64,000 nt of DNA from Endocalyx cinctus (Eukaryota > Ascomycota > Sordariomycetes > Amphisphaeriales > Apiosporaceae), in the NCBI GenBank assembly GCA_001600455.1, contig BCKC01000001.1, positions 5,668,441 to 5,732,440 of the forward strand, given 5' to 3'. The first letter of the stretch is position 1. Each line of letters opens with the position of its first letter. This document shows, in pieces, positions 19,755 through 33,670 of the stretch. The position numbers were made by a program, and so were the translations under genes. The notes under the pieces are model-generated. The model was given only the letters and a program-made list of their open reading frames with translations, searched no databases and was not told the origin of the DNA.

Positions 19755-22700
19755 ATGGATTCCGATATCATGGAGGATTCCGTCTTCGATGATGACTTCG
19801 ATAACGAATCGGACGGTTACTCACCTGAGCCGGTATGTAGCAACATATTTCTTTCAACATAAGACAAATTTCCGATTTCATATGCTCACATGTCATCATG
19901 TTTTGCGACAGTACTAATTTCGCGATGTTGCAGAAGCCAAAATCTAAAGCTGCTCCCGTAAAGAAAGCTGCTTCCAAACCGAAAGCCGCCCCGAAGAAAA
20001 TGGTTCAGACGACTTTGAAAGCGACGAAAGCCGCGCCTAAGAAGCGCGCAAAGCCCGAATCCGATGATGAGGACAATTCCCTTCTTGCTCTCGACAACAC
20101 ACCACCGAGCGCGAAGAAGCAGAAAAAGGCGCCGGCCGCGAAGAAATCGGGTGGACAACCACTAGCTGAGCTAGAGAATGACAGCATCATGCTTGATGGA
20201 GCTTCGGACTCCCAGCCTTCCAAGAAGAAGACGGCTACTGAGACATACCAAAAGTTGACTCAGCTGGAACATATCATCAAACGACCTGACACCTACATTG
20301 GTTCCGTCGAGCGCATGGAACAGCAAATGTGGGTCTTTAACAAGGAGACCAACCTGATGGAATCACGACCCAAAGTCGGCTACGTACCAGGTCTCTACAA
20401 AATTTTCGACGAGATCCTTGTCAACGCCGCTGATAATAAGCAGCGAAACAAGGATATGACCTTCATGAAAGTCACTATCAATCGCGAAGAAGGACAAATC
20501 ACTGTTGAAAACAACGGCAAAGGTATCCCTATTGAGATGCACGAGAAAGAAAAAGTGTATATTCCTGAACTGGTTTTCGGCCATCTACTTGCCGGTTCTA
20601 ATTTCGACGATGACGAGAAGAAGACCGTCGGTGGTCGTAACGGTTACGGTGCCAAGCTCTGTAACGTCTTCAGTACCGAATTTACTCTGGAATGTCAAGA
20701 CCAGAAGAATGGGAAGAGATACAAACAGACTTGGAGAAACAACATGACAACCATGGATAAGCCCAAGATCACGTCGAGCAAAACTAGCGATTTTGTTCGC
20801 GTCACCTTTAAGCCCGACTGGAAGAGATTTGGTATGCCCGATGGCATCGATGATGACCTCGAATCATTGCTTTATCGAAGAGTATACGATATGGCCGGCA
20901 CAGTTCGTGGGGTCAAGGTTTACTTGAACGATAACCACATCAAACTCGACTTCAAGAAATACTGTGAGATGTACGCAAAGGCCATTGCCAGCGAGCGCGG
21001 TGCCGAGGAGGGTAGCGAACCCAGCTCTACCGTCATCATCGAAGACTCGAAGGCCCATCCCCGATGGGAGGTCGCTTTTGCGGTCTCGGACGGCTCGTTC
21101 CAACAGGTGTCATTTGTGAACTCAATCGCCACCACGACGGGTGGTACTCACGTCAACTATATTTCAGATCAAATTTGCGAGTCTCTGTTAAAGACGCTCA
21201 ATAAGAAAAAGAAGGGCCACTCGCTGAAAGCCAACCATATTCGTAACCATATTTTCATCTTCATCAATTGTTTTATTGACAATCCGGCATTCAATTCGCA
21301 GACGAAGGAGCAGATGACAACAAAGGTGTCTCAGTTTGGGACCAAATGCGCTCTCACTGATGCCTTCCTCAAAAAGATCGGCCAAACCGATGCTATTAAC
21401 AATATCATTAGTTTTGCTGAGGCCAAGGCTGACAAGTTGCTCGCAAAGAGTGATGGAAACAAACGTTCAAGAATTAGCAACGCGAAGCTTGTTGACGCCA
21501 ACTTGGCAGGGACTAGGCATGGTCATGAATGTACGCTGATCTTGACTGAAGGTGACTCTGCCAAGAGTTTAGCCGTAGCTGGACGTGCTATTCTAGACCC
21601 GGACCGTATTGGAGTCTTCCCCCTTCGTGGAAAGATGCTTAATGTTCGTGATGCGTCCATTGACCAAATCTCGAAGAATCAGGAAATCCAGAATATCAAG
21701 CAGTTCTTGGGTCTTAAACACAAGCAAGTGTATGAGGACACAAAGTCTCTTCGGTACGGTCACTTGATGATCATGGCGGATCAAGATCACGATGGTAGCC
21801 ATATCAAGGGTCTTCTCATCAATTTCCTCCAAGTCCAGTATCCCTCGCTTCTCAAGATTCCCGGCTTTTTCCAAGAATTCATCACGCCCATCGTGAAAGT
21901 CTGGCAAGGGCCCAACCCCAAGAAGCCCTTGAAGCTCAAGTCCTTCTTCACTCAACCAGAATATGAAGAGTGGAAAAATCAGCAGAAATCCGACGTCAAG
22001 CGTTGGCAATCTAAATATTACAAGGGTCTGGGTACTAGCTCCAACGAAGATGCCCAGGTTTACTTCAATGACCTTGACAATCACTTGAAACAATTCTTGA
22101 CAATGCAGAGAAGTGAGGAGGATCTGTTTGAACTTGCTTTTTCCAAAAAGAAGGCAGATGCTCGTAAAGAGTGGCTGGGCAACTTCGTTCCTGGAACATA
22201 CTTGGATCACTCCACTAAAAATGTCTCCTACGATGACTTTGTCAATAGGGAGCTAATCCTTTTCAGCATGGCTGATAACATGCGTTCTATCCCATCCGTT
22301 ATTGACGGTTTTAAGCCGGGTCAACGCAAGGTTATCTACGCCTGTTTCAAGCGGAATTTGGTCAAGGACAAAAAAGTCATCGAATTGGCTGGTTATGTCT
22401 CGGAACAGACAGCATACCACCACGGTGAAGCATCATTGCAGCAGACTATCGTGGGCCTCGCTCAGAATTTTGTGGGTTCAAACAATGTCAACTGTTTAGA
22501 GCCTAGCGGAAATTTCGGTTCCAGACTTGCGGGTGGTTCTGACGCTGCTAGTGCTCGATACATCCACACACGTCTGTCTCCTTTCGCACGTCGCGTCTTT
22601 AACCCATTAGATGAACCAAATTTGGAACATCTAGTGGAAGATGGTAAACGCATTGAACCGAAAGTATACGCTCCCGTCATTCCCATGGTGCTGGTGAACG

Positions 22701-24995
22701 GCGCAGATGGTATTGGTACTGGTTGGAGTACTTCTATTCCGAATTATCATCCTATCGAGATCATTAAGAACATTAAGCGTCGCATGGGGCGCCTAGATCC
22801 TGATGATGAAGAAGAGAAGCCATTCGAAACTATGGTCCCTTGGTTTAGAGGATGGAAAGGTACTCCGCATCTTGCCGAGCCTAACAGATACCAGTTTGAT
22901 GGTATAGCCAATGTTCACGCCTCGAAGCCTAATGAGGTGGTTATCACCGAGTTACCCATCCGCATGTGGACTGATGACTTCAAGGCAAAGCTTGAAGATA
23001 TCATTCGCGCTGAAAAGGTACCCTCATTCATCAAGGACTACAAAGAGTTCAATGACCATCAGAATGTTCATTTCGAAATCCAAATGGATGAGAAACACGT
23101 CAGGGCCGCCACGGAAGAAGGTCCTCTAGGCCTCTTACAGAAATTCAAGCTGACTAAGCAAGTTCCCACTTCTAACCTCGTCGCGTTTGATACTCGCGGT
23201 ATGATTCGCAAGTACGAGAAGGTGGAGGACATCCTGGAAGAGTTCTACGTGTATCGACTGGACATGTATGCTAAGCGCAAGGTAAGAAATATTGGATTCA
23301 TAAAAACCCTACGAATGAGCTTACTAACACGCTCTTAGTCTCATTGGCTCAATGTTTACCACGCCGATTATCGCAAACTTAAAAACCAGGCAAGGTTTAT
23401 CCAAGAGATAATGGACGACAAACTCTCGGTAGCACGAAAGAAGAAACAGGTAGTCGTCGAAGAGCTTCGAGAGCGAAAGTATGAACCTTTCAGCAAGAAT
23501 GCAGATGCGAAGCGAACGAAGTCGGAGGAGGAAGAGGAAGAAGAAGGGGGAGACGTCGAGCAAGAAGACGATAAGGATACCGACGCGAACGGATACGATT
23601 ATCTGCTATCGGTAAGTTTTCCTCCCATTTTCTTGTAGAGGAGCCGCTAACATTTAGTAGATGCCCATCTGGTCGTTCACGCAAGAGCGGCTTGATCGAC
23701 TGAAAGAGCAGATTGCCAAAAAGAAGGCTGAACACGATGAGCTTCAGGCTCTGAGTGAGAAAGACCTCTGGTGCAAAGACCTCGAAGATTTTGAAGGAGA
23801 GTGGGATAATCAGATAACCCTTGACAAGGAAATCCAGACCGGTATCCGCAGGATGGGACGTCGTCAATCTAGGAAGATTGGTGCTGGGTCTGGCCGCGGT
23901 CGTAAGGCCAAGGAAGACGATGATTATGCCCCTACCGCTAAGTCGAGGGCCGCCCCGAAGGCCAAATCCAAGGCAGCTGAGAAGATGGTCGAAAAACATA
24001 TCCCGCAAGCGTCGGCAAAGTTGTCTAAAGCTTTCAGCACAATGGCCAGCAGTAAGCCATCACAAATTGATGGTGCTGATGATTCAGACCCCTTCTCTGA
24101 TGGTGATTATGCTGCACTTACGGGTAAAGCGGTGAAGAAAGAGAAAGAACCCACCGAAGACTCGGATATCGAAGTACCCACCAAAGTTCGTACTAAACGC
24201 GCCGCTGCCACTAAAGCCAAAGCTTGGCTTGTTGACGATGAGGAGGATTCGTTAAGTGATGACGGTGATAAATTGCTTGGTGACGTCGGTGCTTTGGTCA
24301 AGGGCATCTCTGGGGGCAGCAACAGTAACAACGCAGACCAGTCAGAGAACAAGACTGGCAGACTTAGTCTGTTTGCCATGTCTCGACCAGGGAGCAGCCA
24401 CGGTAACGCATCGTTGAAAGTCAAGAGCAAACCATCAAAAGTATTTGATGTCGACAGTCACGATGATACCAACTATGAGATGCTAGCTAAACCAACCCCT
24501 CACAAGAAACCCGTCAACGATGATTTAGATAGCTTCTTATCTGACGACGACGATGATGTTCCTGTTTCCAAGTTGACAAACAAGTCTAAGGCATCAGCTT
24601 CTTCAGCGGAGCCAAAATCGAAAGCAGCGGATACATCTACCGACTCTACGGCCAAGAAAACCCGTGGGCGTCCCACCGGTGCCAAAAACAAGACCAAAGC
24701 TGAAGCACCTGCGAAAAAGGCAACGGCAAAGTCTAAAGCTACGAATCTTTCTCCGGCGGCCAAGGCTTATGCTGCTAAGAAAAGTGATAAGCCTAAGGCA
24801 AAGAAGAGCGCCTATGACATGGATGATGATGATGACGACGACGAAGATGTCGAAATGGCTGACCCTGATTCTCCGCCACCAAGACCTGCCGCTCGTGGAA
24901 GGCCTGGTCGGGCGGCTGCGGCGAGGTCCAAGCCGGTCTATGTCATGGACGACGAAGATGATAGCGATGACTTTGCCATGGATGATAGCGAATAA
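19755..24995 (+). CDS. TOP2: DNA topoisomerase II
   Basis: Type IIA topoisomerase: ATP-driven passage of one duplex through another, nuclear, essential for chromosome segregation. Four exons: 19755-19832, 19934-23281, 23339-23611 and 23661-24995, giving 1677 aa. The ATG sits in CGCCACCATGG, an ideal context. In order the protein shows a short acidic N-terminus, a Lys/Ala-rich basic stretch, the GHKL ATPase (ILVNAADN near residue 187, GRNGYGAKLCN), TOPRIM (EGDSAKSLAVAGR near 565, DQDHDGSHIKGL near 642), then the breakage-reunion domain with the active-site tyrosine in DAASARYIHT (about Tyr902) and GTGWSTSIPNYHP. The final 400 residues are alternating acidic and basic low complexity, typical of the regulatory tail with nuclear-localisation signals. 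Codon use is balanced, unlike the GC-rich neighbours CNS1 and HIS5. Confidence 0.97.
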
Positions 24996-26761
24996 GCCAG
25001 CCCCGCAGACCTTTTTTTTCTTCTTATTCCGGCACATACTTATCTTCTGTAATTGATCCTCCGGCGTGCGAAGCATGCCAGAGTGACGTTCCCATTTGCG
25101 ATAGACCTGGATTTTTTTCATGATGACGAAGAGTTTCAGGTTCAGGATTCGTATATTGTTTCCTGTTACTTTGGTTTCTTCTAACCAGACTTTTTTTCAC
25201 GGGATATTTGGTGTTGTATAAAGAAGGGTCAAGGAAGGAAGGACGGCGTTTGCGATGGAAAGGACAGTTCTTTGGACGACATGATGAACTGTTTAGTCAA
25301 GACTTTTTATATGATCTCGCCATTTCAAGGACTTGCTTTTACTTTTTTTTCTTCTCGTACAAATATAGTGAGCTCGCACTTCTTTCTCATCTCTTCTTTT
25401 AGTCTCCTTACTCTCTTAGTTTACTTGTTCAATTAATATAACCTATATACACTATTATATGCCTTTTCACCGTCGCATTACGTATTTTGAATTATATACC
25501 ATAAACAGGTAGGTGTGGCAATTGATGAACTTATGATGATAAACGTGTCAATAAAAGATTTGTCACACGGCATCAAAATCTACGGGCCGAGACCTTTGAG
25601 GATCCTGTGATTTTTATGTTTCGTAGTCTATTGCAACATTTTCACACCAACATCTACGAGTATATAGTTCGTAGGTAAATGTGCCAGGTGCCTCAAGACT
25701 AACTACCTGATCAAATGGCCAGACCCTTTTACCACCGCCGGGCTAGTAAACCCAGCTCGTGGCAATAACCGCTTGCTCTCATTTATGTATCCTCTCTTAT
25801 ATAGGGGAGTGATTAGGTAAGTACAAGAAGAATATATATCGTGCATAACGAATGGGAGTAAAGGGCTGTATAGATAGATGGTTAGATGGGATTGATGCTA
25901 TTCTCGTGTATGTATTTAGTATCGTACGTAGAACGTGATCTGTTTCGTTGCATACGTCCAAATGTCTTGGTAAACTTCTATATGTATATGAGTATTTGCC
26001 TCTTCTTAAGAAACGTATCCAGAACAGTCGAAGATGACGATTCAAGCAATCAAACCGCTATCATAAGTAAGTATTAAGTACACATACTCCCTTTACAATG
26101 CACCAAAAGCGTCGGAATATAGCAGTCCTCGTCATTTCCTCGAGTCTCACTTGCTTGATAACATCATTTACTACTCCCAACCAACTGGGTAAGTCGGATT
26201 ATCGGAAATTCACATATTACTCAGGTCACTCATTAGTCTTACAATATTCCATACTGGTAATATAAAGGGGTAAAAAATAAACAGTGGCTTCAGTTTGCGA
26301 TTTAAGTAGAGACTACCGTGAAATCATACAGCCCTTAGCACGCATCGTATTTCTATACTTCGGTTCACTCGTACAAAAGAATAAAGGAGATCAATAAAGA
26401 GAAAGAGGAAGAAAAAAGACATGAAAAAGAAACCGCCTACAGGTCCGTCGGTTAGAACTCCATCCATAAAAAGCCTCGTCATTACTAACGTCCTCTCCTT
26501 ATGAATCACCTATGCTCGTATCATGATCCCATTCTTGTTGCCTCATGGGACAAGCGGAAAAAAATAATTAAAAAAAGTAATTGAGGATGCCCCGAATATC
26601 TCCCGTCAAGGAAGCTTCAACATGCTTCTCTCTACGCCGTGAGTTATATCGGGTCGTTGATTGTGTTGTGACAATCCGTGTGTAGGTGATCAAATTGAAT
26701 GTATACACATGGATGAGAGACGTGTATATTGTCGGTCATGTTCGCTACCCGTGTGGGCCAT
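24996..26761. other. Convergent spacer between TOP2 and the reticulon gene
   Basis: 1.77 kb, AT-rich, holding both 3' UTRs. There are poly-T runs near 25012-25020 and 25346-25355. No gene seen; the short frames are low complexity. Confidence 0.5.
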
Positions 26762-28228
26762 TTAGGCAGCAATCAAGGGTTCCTCGTGCTCCTCGTGCTC
26801 CGGCGCGGCCTCCTTGTGCTCCGGCACTGCCTCGTGATGCTCCGGCACTACCTCCTTAGGCTTGATGTCCTCCTTAGGGGCAGCAGGGAAATCGGACTCG
26901 TGGATGGTGGACTCGGGTGCCGCCGCCTTGGCAGTGGGCTCGGGTGCAGCCGACTTAGCAGGAGCCTCGGGAGAAGCGGATGCGCCACGGATCATCTGCT
27001 GAGCCTTGTTCGTGTATTCACCCACGTATTGCTTCGTCATTTCGGTGGCCTGGGCGGTGTGCTTGCTCGCTACCTGGCGCAGCTGCTCCGTATGGTCGTT
27101 GACAACATCAGAAGCTTGTTGCACGTAGTGGTCAATCACCTCCTTGTTAGTGGCATAGATCAAAGGCGCGAAGAAAGTGATGGTAGTGGCCATCACAGCT
27201 AATCCCCAGTAAGGGACGATCTTGATCAGGTAGTAGGACAAGAATGCACCAACAGCGGCCTGCAAAACGAATGTTAGTCAGAATATGTTTATTAGCCACT
27301 AATGTCGTGGCACAGCTCGTAGAGTCTCAAGATACTTACGGCGGCGGTGGCTGGGAGGTTCTCGGCGAATAGGACGCGCTGGGACTCGATAATAAAGAAG
27401 TTAAGGAGCTCATGCACATCACCGAGCATAGAGTCGAGGGTCGCTCTGGGGATGGTGTAGTACTTGCGCGGTCGGAGCTGGGAAGCCAGGCCATTACTAA
27501 GGACCATCTTTCCCACCATCTCGGCAAGCACGGTAACACCCAAGGTCATCCAGGTGATCTTGAAGGTATATCGGAGGATGTCAAGATATCGGCCGGCGAC
27601 GATCAGGGTGATAATGGAGGAGTAGGCAATGGCGGAGGCTCCTACATGCTTGTTAGCAAACTGAAACTTTGCCCACGAAGACAATATACCCAGATGAACT
27701 TACGAGGGTTGTTCCATGATAGCAGCTCCGAGAAGAAGGAGTGGTAGTGAGTCAAAGGCTGGCCATTAGCAGTAGGACCTGAGGGGGTACGTCGTGCGTG
27801 GGCAACATTGTTGAGCTCGGCGCTCGTCTTGTCGGCCTGATCATTCATCTTCTTGGCAGCGTGATCTGTGCGTTATCAAATATTAGAATGACGAAGTTAT
27901 ATATAGATATATGATAGAGGATATGCTGGTAAGCTGCCAGCTTGTAAAAATAAAATAAAAAATAGTGGTAGACCAACTTTTACTGTGGGTGAATTGATGG
28001 TAAGCTGCTTTAGCATCTAAATTTGGAGCATGTCAGTAAGTATGACGTCGCAAGAGAGAGCAAGAGAGCTTGCTCAATATTTAAGACACTGTTGACGAAA
28101 AAAAAGCAGAACAAAAGTCAGCCAAAACATATTCATTCATGCAAGGGATACAGATAGAGGCATTAGAAACTTACCATACGGTCTTTCAAAGAATATCCAC
28201 CGTTGGCGGAAGCCTCCACGGTAGCCAT
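26762..28228 (-). CDS. RTN1: Reticulon-like ER-membrane-shaping protein
   Basis: Five exons: 28228-28180, 28016-27984 (33 nt), 27865-27704, 27641-27340 and 27259-26762, giving 347 aa. The first donor was chosen as GTATGG rather than the overlapping GTAAGT because only it keeps phase and yields NGGYSLKDHAKAAYHQ, which resembles other fungal reticulons. The reticulon-homology domain has the entry sequence PLTHYHSFFSELLSWNNPR and two long hydrophobic hairpins: ASAIAYSSIITLIVAGRYL through WMTLGVTVLAEMVGKMVL, and AAAAVGAFLSYYLIKIVPYW through TTITFFAPLIYA. RPRKYYTIP lies between them. The tail (last 100 residues) is Ala/Pro/Glu-rich with repeated PEH(K/H)EA(A/V) units. Reticulons bend tubular ER membrane. 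The gene lies tail-to-tail with TOP2. Confidence 0.9.
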
Positions 28229-30491
28229 TATTGCTATGTATAGGGGATATAATAAGGTAGGTGCTTACGAGAAAGTTATTTTTGATTAGGTCGATGTCTC
28301 TCTCTCTCTATATCAGAGGGAAAAGGACGAGATATGTATGATCAAGGCTGATGTAGGTCGGAATACCGGATGTTATATTATCTTGTCTGTCTGTCGGATT
28401 ATTTCCTTGGGAGGTAAGTTAGAAGAGAAAGTTTAAAGTGAGAGTGCCTAAGCTTTAGGAGATGACGAGAAAGTAGGTAATGAAAGGAAATAAGATTATT
28501 CACCTGAATCAAGACGTAAAGTAAACTTTGCTTATTATGTTTTTTTTTCTTTGTTTCTTACAAGGAAGCACGGAAAGAGGTAATAGAGGTTTAAATAGGT
28601 TTTATGGGAAGATTTGTGGGAGAAGTGGAAAGATGGTCATAGATACCTAGAAGGGAGCTTAAGCATTGATAGATAGGATTTCACGGGATCGGGGGATTAA
28701 TTTTGATACGTCTACGGAGGAAGTACTTTATTCATTATCTACTGTATGTAGGTACATACACCATACGTATACCACCCGGAACTGATGGACTTGTGACAAG
28801 TAAACAAAAAAAAAAATAATGATAAGGTTCCTTGTTCTTTATTGTATGACATTTTCAGAGCATTAGTATACAGTATGTGGCTAGTGATAGGTCATGACGC
28901 CACGCTGAACGGTATACTAAACTACCTAAACCCACTGACTAAAGTACCTAGAACCATCTATAAACATCGCTAAATTATCACTTAGATACCATTTTACAGC
29001 CCAACCTACCTGCCCGCCTACCTAAAGTGCCTAAAAGATTTATCTTATTCACAAGTGACGACTTAGCTCGACCACCATTCACTCATTACCCCTCCAAAGA
29101 GGGAGATCCGGTAACATCATACTTAAGTAGTTTACCATCATTAACATGCCTTAATTATTCTATATCATACGGTACTGCACTATAGTAGTAAGTAACCTTA
29201 GAAGTGCACAAACACCAAAAGAAAAACGAAGTTTAAAAGAGAGACACATATACACACAGAGGGAAAGAGAGTAAGAACAGCATAAGGAAAATGCCAGATC
29301 TCTTTTCTCTTTTCTCTTCGCATTACAACGAAGACCCCGTTCCCCATTCTAATTTCCCAAAGAAATTAATAGAGTTTCTGTAGGTGTATATGGAGTAGAT
29401 ATGCTAAAGTTAGCAACACTTTATCCACCGAGCTGCTTCCTCTGAGAAGTACATAGTAATACCCCCCCATCAGCTCATATGTTTATATTATACTCCCCCT
29501 ACATACTGCAGCATATCCAACTTCCCTAATATCCACTATGGATCAATGATCACAATAGGAAAATAGAAAATAAAACATAAAAGAAAACAGTGGATTCTCG
29601 TGGATCATGATGGATCCAATGGATATATCTCAATTTGCATGTGATTTTGCTTTTTGATTCTCTGTTTAAGTATTTTTTTGACCTTCACAAACTCTAGAAT
29701 AAGTAAAAACTTTCGACATTATGTAAGTATTGCGTGTACTATATAGAAAGAGGAGATGGCACACGACACACCCATTGTGACAGGTCCGAATGACGCATTC
29801 GTACATCATACTACATGACTATGGGACAATTACCCCCAAGCCGATTGGTTCAGTTTTTGGTTATCCATATATAATCCACCTAAACTATCACCAGCTGCCT
29901 GTTCCTGGATATTTACTACACAACTAAGCAAAATTTAGGCAAGCAAAGTACCGTACAGTAGCGAAGTATTATCATCAACATCATCATATTGAATATTGCT
30001 TCCTTTCCCTATGAGTATGGCTTAGACTATCTTAAGTAGTTATTAATTAAAGCACTCGAGTACTTGTGAAAGGAGTAGGTTTATTTCTGTGTTTTTTTTA
30101 TGTGTGTCTACCTCTCCGTTTGTGTCCAACGGTCGTTTCTTGACCTGCTGACCCTCACCTCTTGGTGGGGCATCGCTGCTCATGATATATCCTCCTGCCA
30201 GTGATGGACGAGGGAAAAAATGCCTTGGCCGACACCACCATGGTTCGGCTTGATCTAGACTCTAATTTGAAACAATAAACGTTGACCGCCGAGAAAATGC
30301 CTTATCATTATAAAAATTTGTTCATACTTGCCTCCTTGGAGGGGAAAAAAAAAAAAAAAGACATGTTGCCCCTCTGATAATTTCCTCCCACGACTCCATC
30401 GTGGGCTTTAAAAACGCCTATTTCCGGGAACAGAAAATGTCAAACTGTCGTGAAAAGCAAGAGAGTGGATGCAAAATCAAGCAAGAACTTT
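28229..30491. other. 2.3 kb spacer
   Basis: It separates two minus-strand genes (GYP5-type 3' end and the reticulon promoter). TACCT/AGGTA-rich tracts lie at 28730-28780 and 28915-29035, and there are several A/T homopolymers (for example 30343-30359). No gene seen. Confidence 0.5.
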
Positions 30492-33400
30492 CTACCGTCG
30501 CCAACCCCAAAATCCACCCGAGCCCGCGTTGGCCGTAGTAGTAGTGGTAGTAGTCGCCGATCCAGCGGCAGGAGGTGTGCTCTTGGCACCACCGCTTGCC
30601 TCTGTTATCGATGTTGCGAATCTTCCGATGACTCCCATTGCCGCCGAAGCCGCGGTGCCGGCTGTCGTAGGCGGTGTTTCCCCGGGTGCCAGCCCGCAAG
30701 CTTTGCGTAATGCCTCGAGCTTCTGTTTGTACTCATCTGCCTCTTGGCGAGCGATGGCCTCGGCCGTCTTTGCTTGCACCAGCTCAACCACAAGCGCATC
30801 TTGATCGCTCGAGGGTGTAGGCTCTGTTTGTGTCCGAACTAGAGACGACGTACGGTTGCCGAAGGCAGCTTGTGTGTTGGGCGTCGACTTACTACGTCCG
30901 AGCTTTAATTCACGAAGACCGCCACCGTTGTTACTGGTATTAGCACTGCTAGCCGACAGACCCGCAGTTGAGAACCAGCCTCCGGACTCTGCCGTCGAGC
31001 TAGGAGGGTCCGTTGATGATGCCCTCAATCTCAGAGTATGCATCTGTTTCTCGAGGCGTTGTTTGTCTTGGTGAAGATTCCGAACGTGGGCGTGGCTCTC
31101 GCGAAGCTGTTCCTTAAGGTTCTGAGCTTGCTGTCCAAGATCGTCAATTTGGCGATTGAGGTCTTGAGATTTTGAAGATTCTATCCTCAAGTGCTCCTTA
31201 GCTCGAGCCAGCTCATCACGGAGCTGCGATTTGGTTTGAAGCGAGGATGACCTTCGATTTCGTTGTGTATCTTGGTCGCCAAACCTGTTCTCCACTTGGC
31301 CAATTAATTCAGATAATGATTGCTCATCCGCGGTCTTCTCATTTTCCTCCGTCACGTCTGCTGAATCTGTCTCACTCTTGTCCGAATTATTTGGCTTCTC
31401 CGCCGCGTTCCTCTTGAGCTCATCCAGCAGCGACGCGACCGCTTTTTTATCTTCGTCTCTTTCTTCTCTTTCTCTCTGCAGTTGTGTTGCTAACTCTGAG
31501 TGGTTGCGCTGCAATTCACTGAGCGCCGTCAAGAGATCTTCGATCTGGCTATGTAGGTTTTTATCGTTTGCATTCTGGCTAGAAGATTGTTTCGATGCGA
31601 CCGGCGTTGATTCCCGAATAGAGGTGGCGTCGACGTTAGACGAATCGCGGGATATGGTGGTGGCGTCCGTCGACGAAGAACTTAGGACGCTAGCTGAGCT
31701 GGCTTCCATAGAGTTCAAAGTCGACGCCAGACTCTGTTTCGAAGTGCTCCTGCGCAACATGCTTAATGGCCTCAGCGGTGCTGTAAGACCAGGGGAAAGA
31801 GTTGCCGACTTGGGGGAGGAGGTGCTCGTAGTCCATAAACGACCTAAAAAGCGGGAGGCAGCAGTGGTAACATCTGCCGATCGCGCGATATTGGCACTGG
31901 CGATCTTTTCCTCTCTATACCCCTGTTCAAGTTGTGCTAATTTCTCTCTCGATACCACATTAGATAGGGAAACAAAATCATCGACAAACTCATCGGCATT
32001 GTAATGATAACAATCCCACAATCCTCGAGATAAGAGAAGTTGCATGACATCTTCAAGCTCGGTACAAGCTAAAATGCGGCTCTCGTTTTTTTGCATAAGT
32101 GACAGGGCGACTCGCATAATAGTTTCCGACGCACCCTCGGCAAATATCACATCGTAAATGCGAAACAGCATTGGAAGGGGGCAGGTGACGGCGAAAAAGG
32201 ATAGGAACCATTGTGAGACGTATGCAGGGTCCACCTGGAGATCGTCTAAATGGTTCGATAAGCTAGGCAAATGTAGTCTGAGCAACTCTCGAAATTGGTA
32301 GATGCGAACGTGCAAACCTGACAAGTCTGGTAAAAAGCAGGATCGTAGATCATAATGTTCCATTAATCTGCCGTCCCATTGTATTGTTAGTTTCAATCCT
32401 TGGCAATTAAAATGATGCGATCATTTGCCAGATTTCGGTCCTCATTAACTTTAAGTGGTTCGAGGGGACCATTTCAGGGGACTTACCGCACTAGAACACA
32501 AAATGCCTGACTATCAGGCATATGCATCAAAAGAGGTCCTACCAGAAAAGCGAGTCCTTGACAATATCCGATTTTTTGGTCGTAAAGCGAGAAACATTTC
32601 AACACTCGCCCCAACATTTGTTGTCCGTCGCCTTCCGGATCCCGAAACATGTCAACTCCGGGAAAGCTTCGACCGAGATCCTTGCCGATAAGGCCCTCAT
32701 AAGGACTCGACTCGCCACTAAGTCTGTCAAATTGTTCTAAAAGTGCCGAATCTCTCGCGCTGGCCATACTCTGCCACACGACACCTCGGAGTGGTGGTGG
32801 TATTCCCTTTCGCACCTTTCTAGAGAGCAAAGTAGGGAGACGAGCGGCCGTTTGCTGGTAATCTTTGACCAATGCCATATAAAATTCGAGATCTGTCAAT
32901 GGCGGAGGCGGCAAAACCGAATACCGCAAAGCGGTCGGTGTAGGGCCATTAACCATATTGCGTAGCTGGGCCATCGACGGCGGTCTCGGTCGGCGAATTG
33001 TTGGTTGTTCAACAACTTTTACTTTGATACTTTTCGGGTTCGTGGCCAACTTATTATTCTCTTGCTCGAGTCGGGCTAAGAGCATCGCCGTAGACTATAA
33101 AAAGAGAGCTGATGTCAGCAACAGTAAACAAGTCCCACAATGACGATGCTATACCGGCCAATGACAACTTACATTATCATTAGAATCCTGGTCTTTCTTA
33201 ACCTGTTCGTCTTCTGTTTTTTGTAATTGATCCCAATTTACTTCTTCTGCGTCTGACTCGTCCTCCTCTTCTGCACCTGGCTGTGTTTCTTGATCTGATT
33301 GTGCAGTATCTTCTAATTCCTCCTGCAACGTCTTCGGGGCTTCGACGGCCGATTTGATTTCTTCCTCTTCTTCAGAAATAGACTCTATTTCTTTCATACG

Positions 33401-33670
33401 TGGGCTCACCGCGCTAGTAGGCGTACATTCTGGTCCGAACAGACTCTTCCTCGAAGGAATCGCGTTGAGAGGAATATCCGTGTTCACCGATAACGAAGGC
33501 GGCTCGGACAGACGAACGGTCACCATCGAATCGTGGCCTGGCACGGATCGTCCGATGTCAACAACTGGTGATGTCTCCATGATTGGTGAATCGGTGGAGA
33601 TTGTTGTGCTTGTAGCGTTAGCTGAAGAGGTGTCATTTTTTTCGTGGTGGTTGTCGGGGAGAGTATCCAT
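30492..33670 (-). CDS. GYP5: TBC-domain Rab GTPase-activating protein (Gyp5/Gyl1 type)
   Basis: Three exons: 33670-33173, 33094-32487 and 32367-30492, giving 993 aa. The second junction gives FCVLVRLMEHYDLRSCFLPD, an exact family fit. The N-terminal 165 residues are acidic (EEEEEIKS, EEEDESDAEEVNWDQL). The TBC domain spans about residues 215-430. It starts VRKGIPPPLRGVVWQSMA, has the arginine finger in IGKDLGRSFPG (about Arg308) and the glutamine finger in YCQGLAF (about Gln345), and continues to LPMLFRIYDVIFAEG. After it come a Ser/Thr-rich linker and a long coiled coil (about 590-780, many Glu/Gln/Lys/Leu), then Gly/Ser/Thr-rich sequence ending ...GGFWGWRR. Acidic N-terminus, central TBC and C-terminal coiled coil is the Gyp5 architecture, which acts on exocytic Rabs (Ypt1/Sec4 class) in yeast. 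Confidence 0.9.

Noticed and set aside
23661..24995. Separate gene starting at the ATG at 23661
   Set aside because: It is the last exon of TOP2; the junction keeps phase and continues the topoisomerase C-terminal region.
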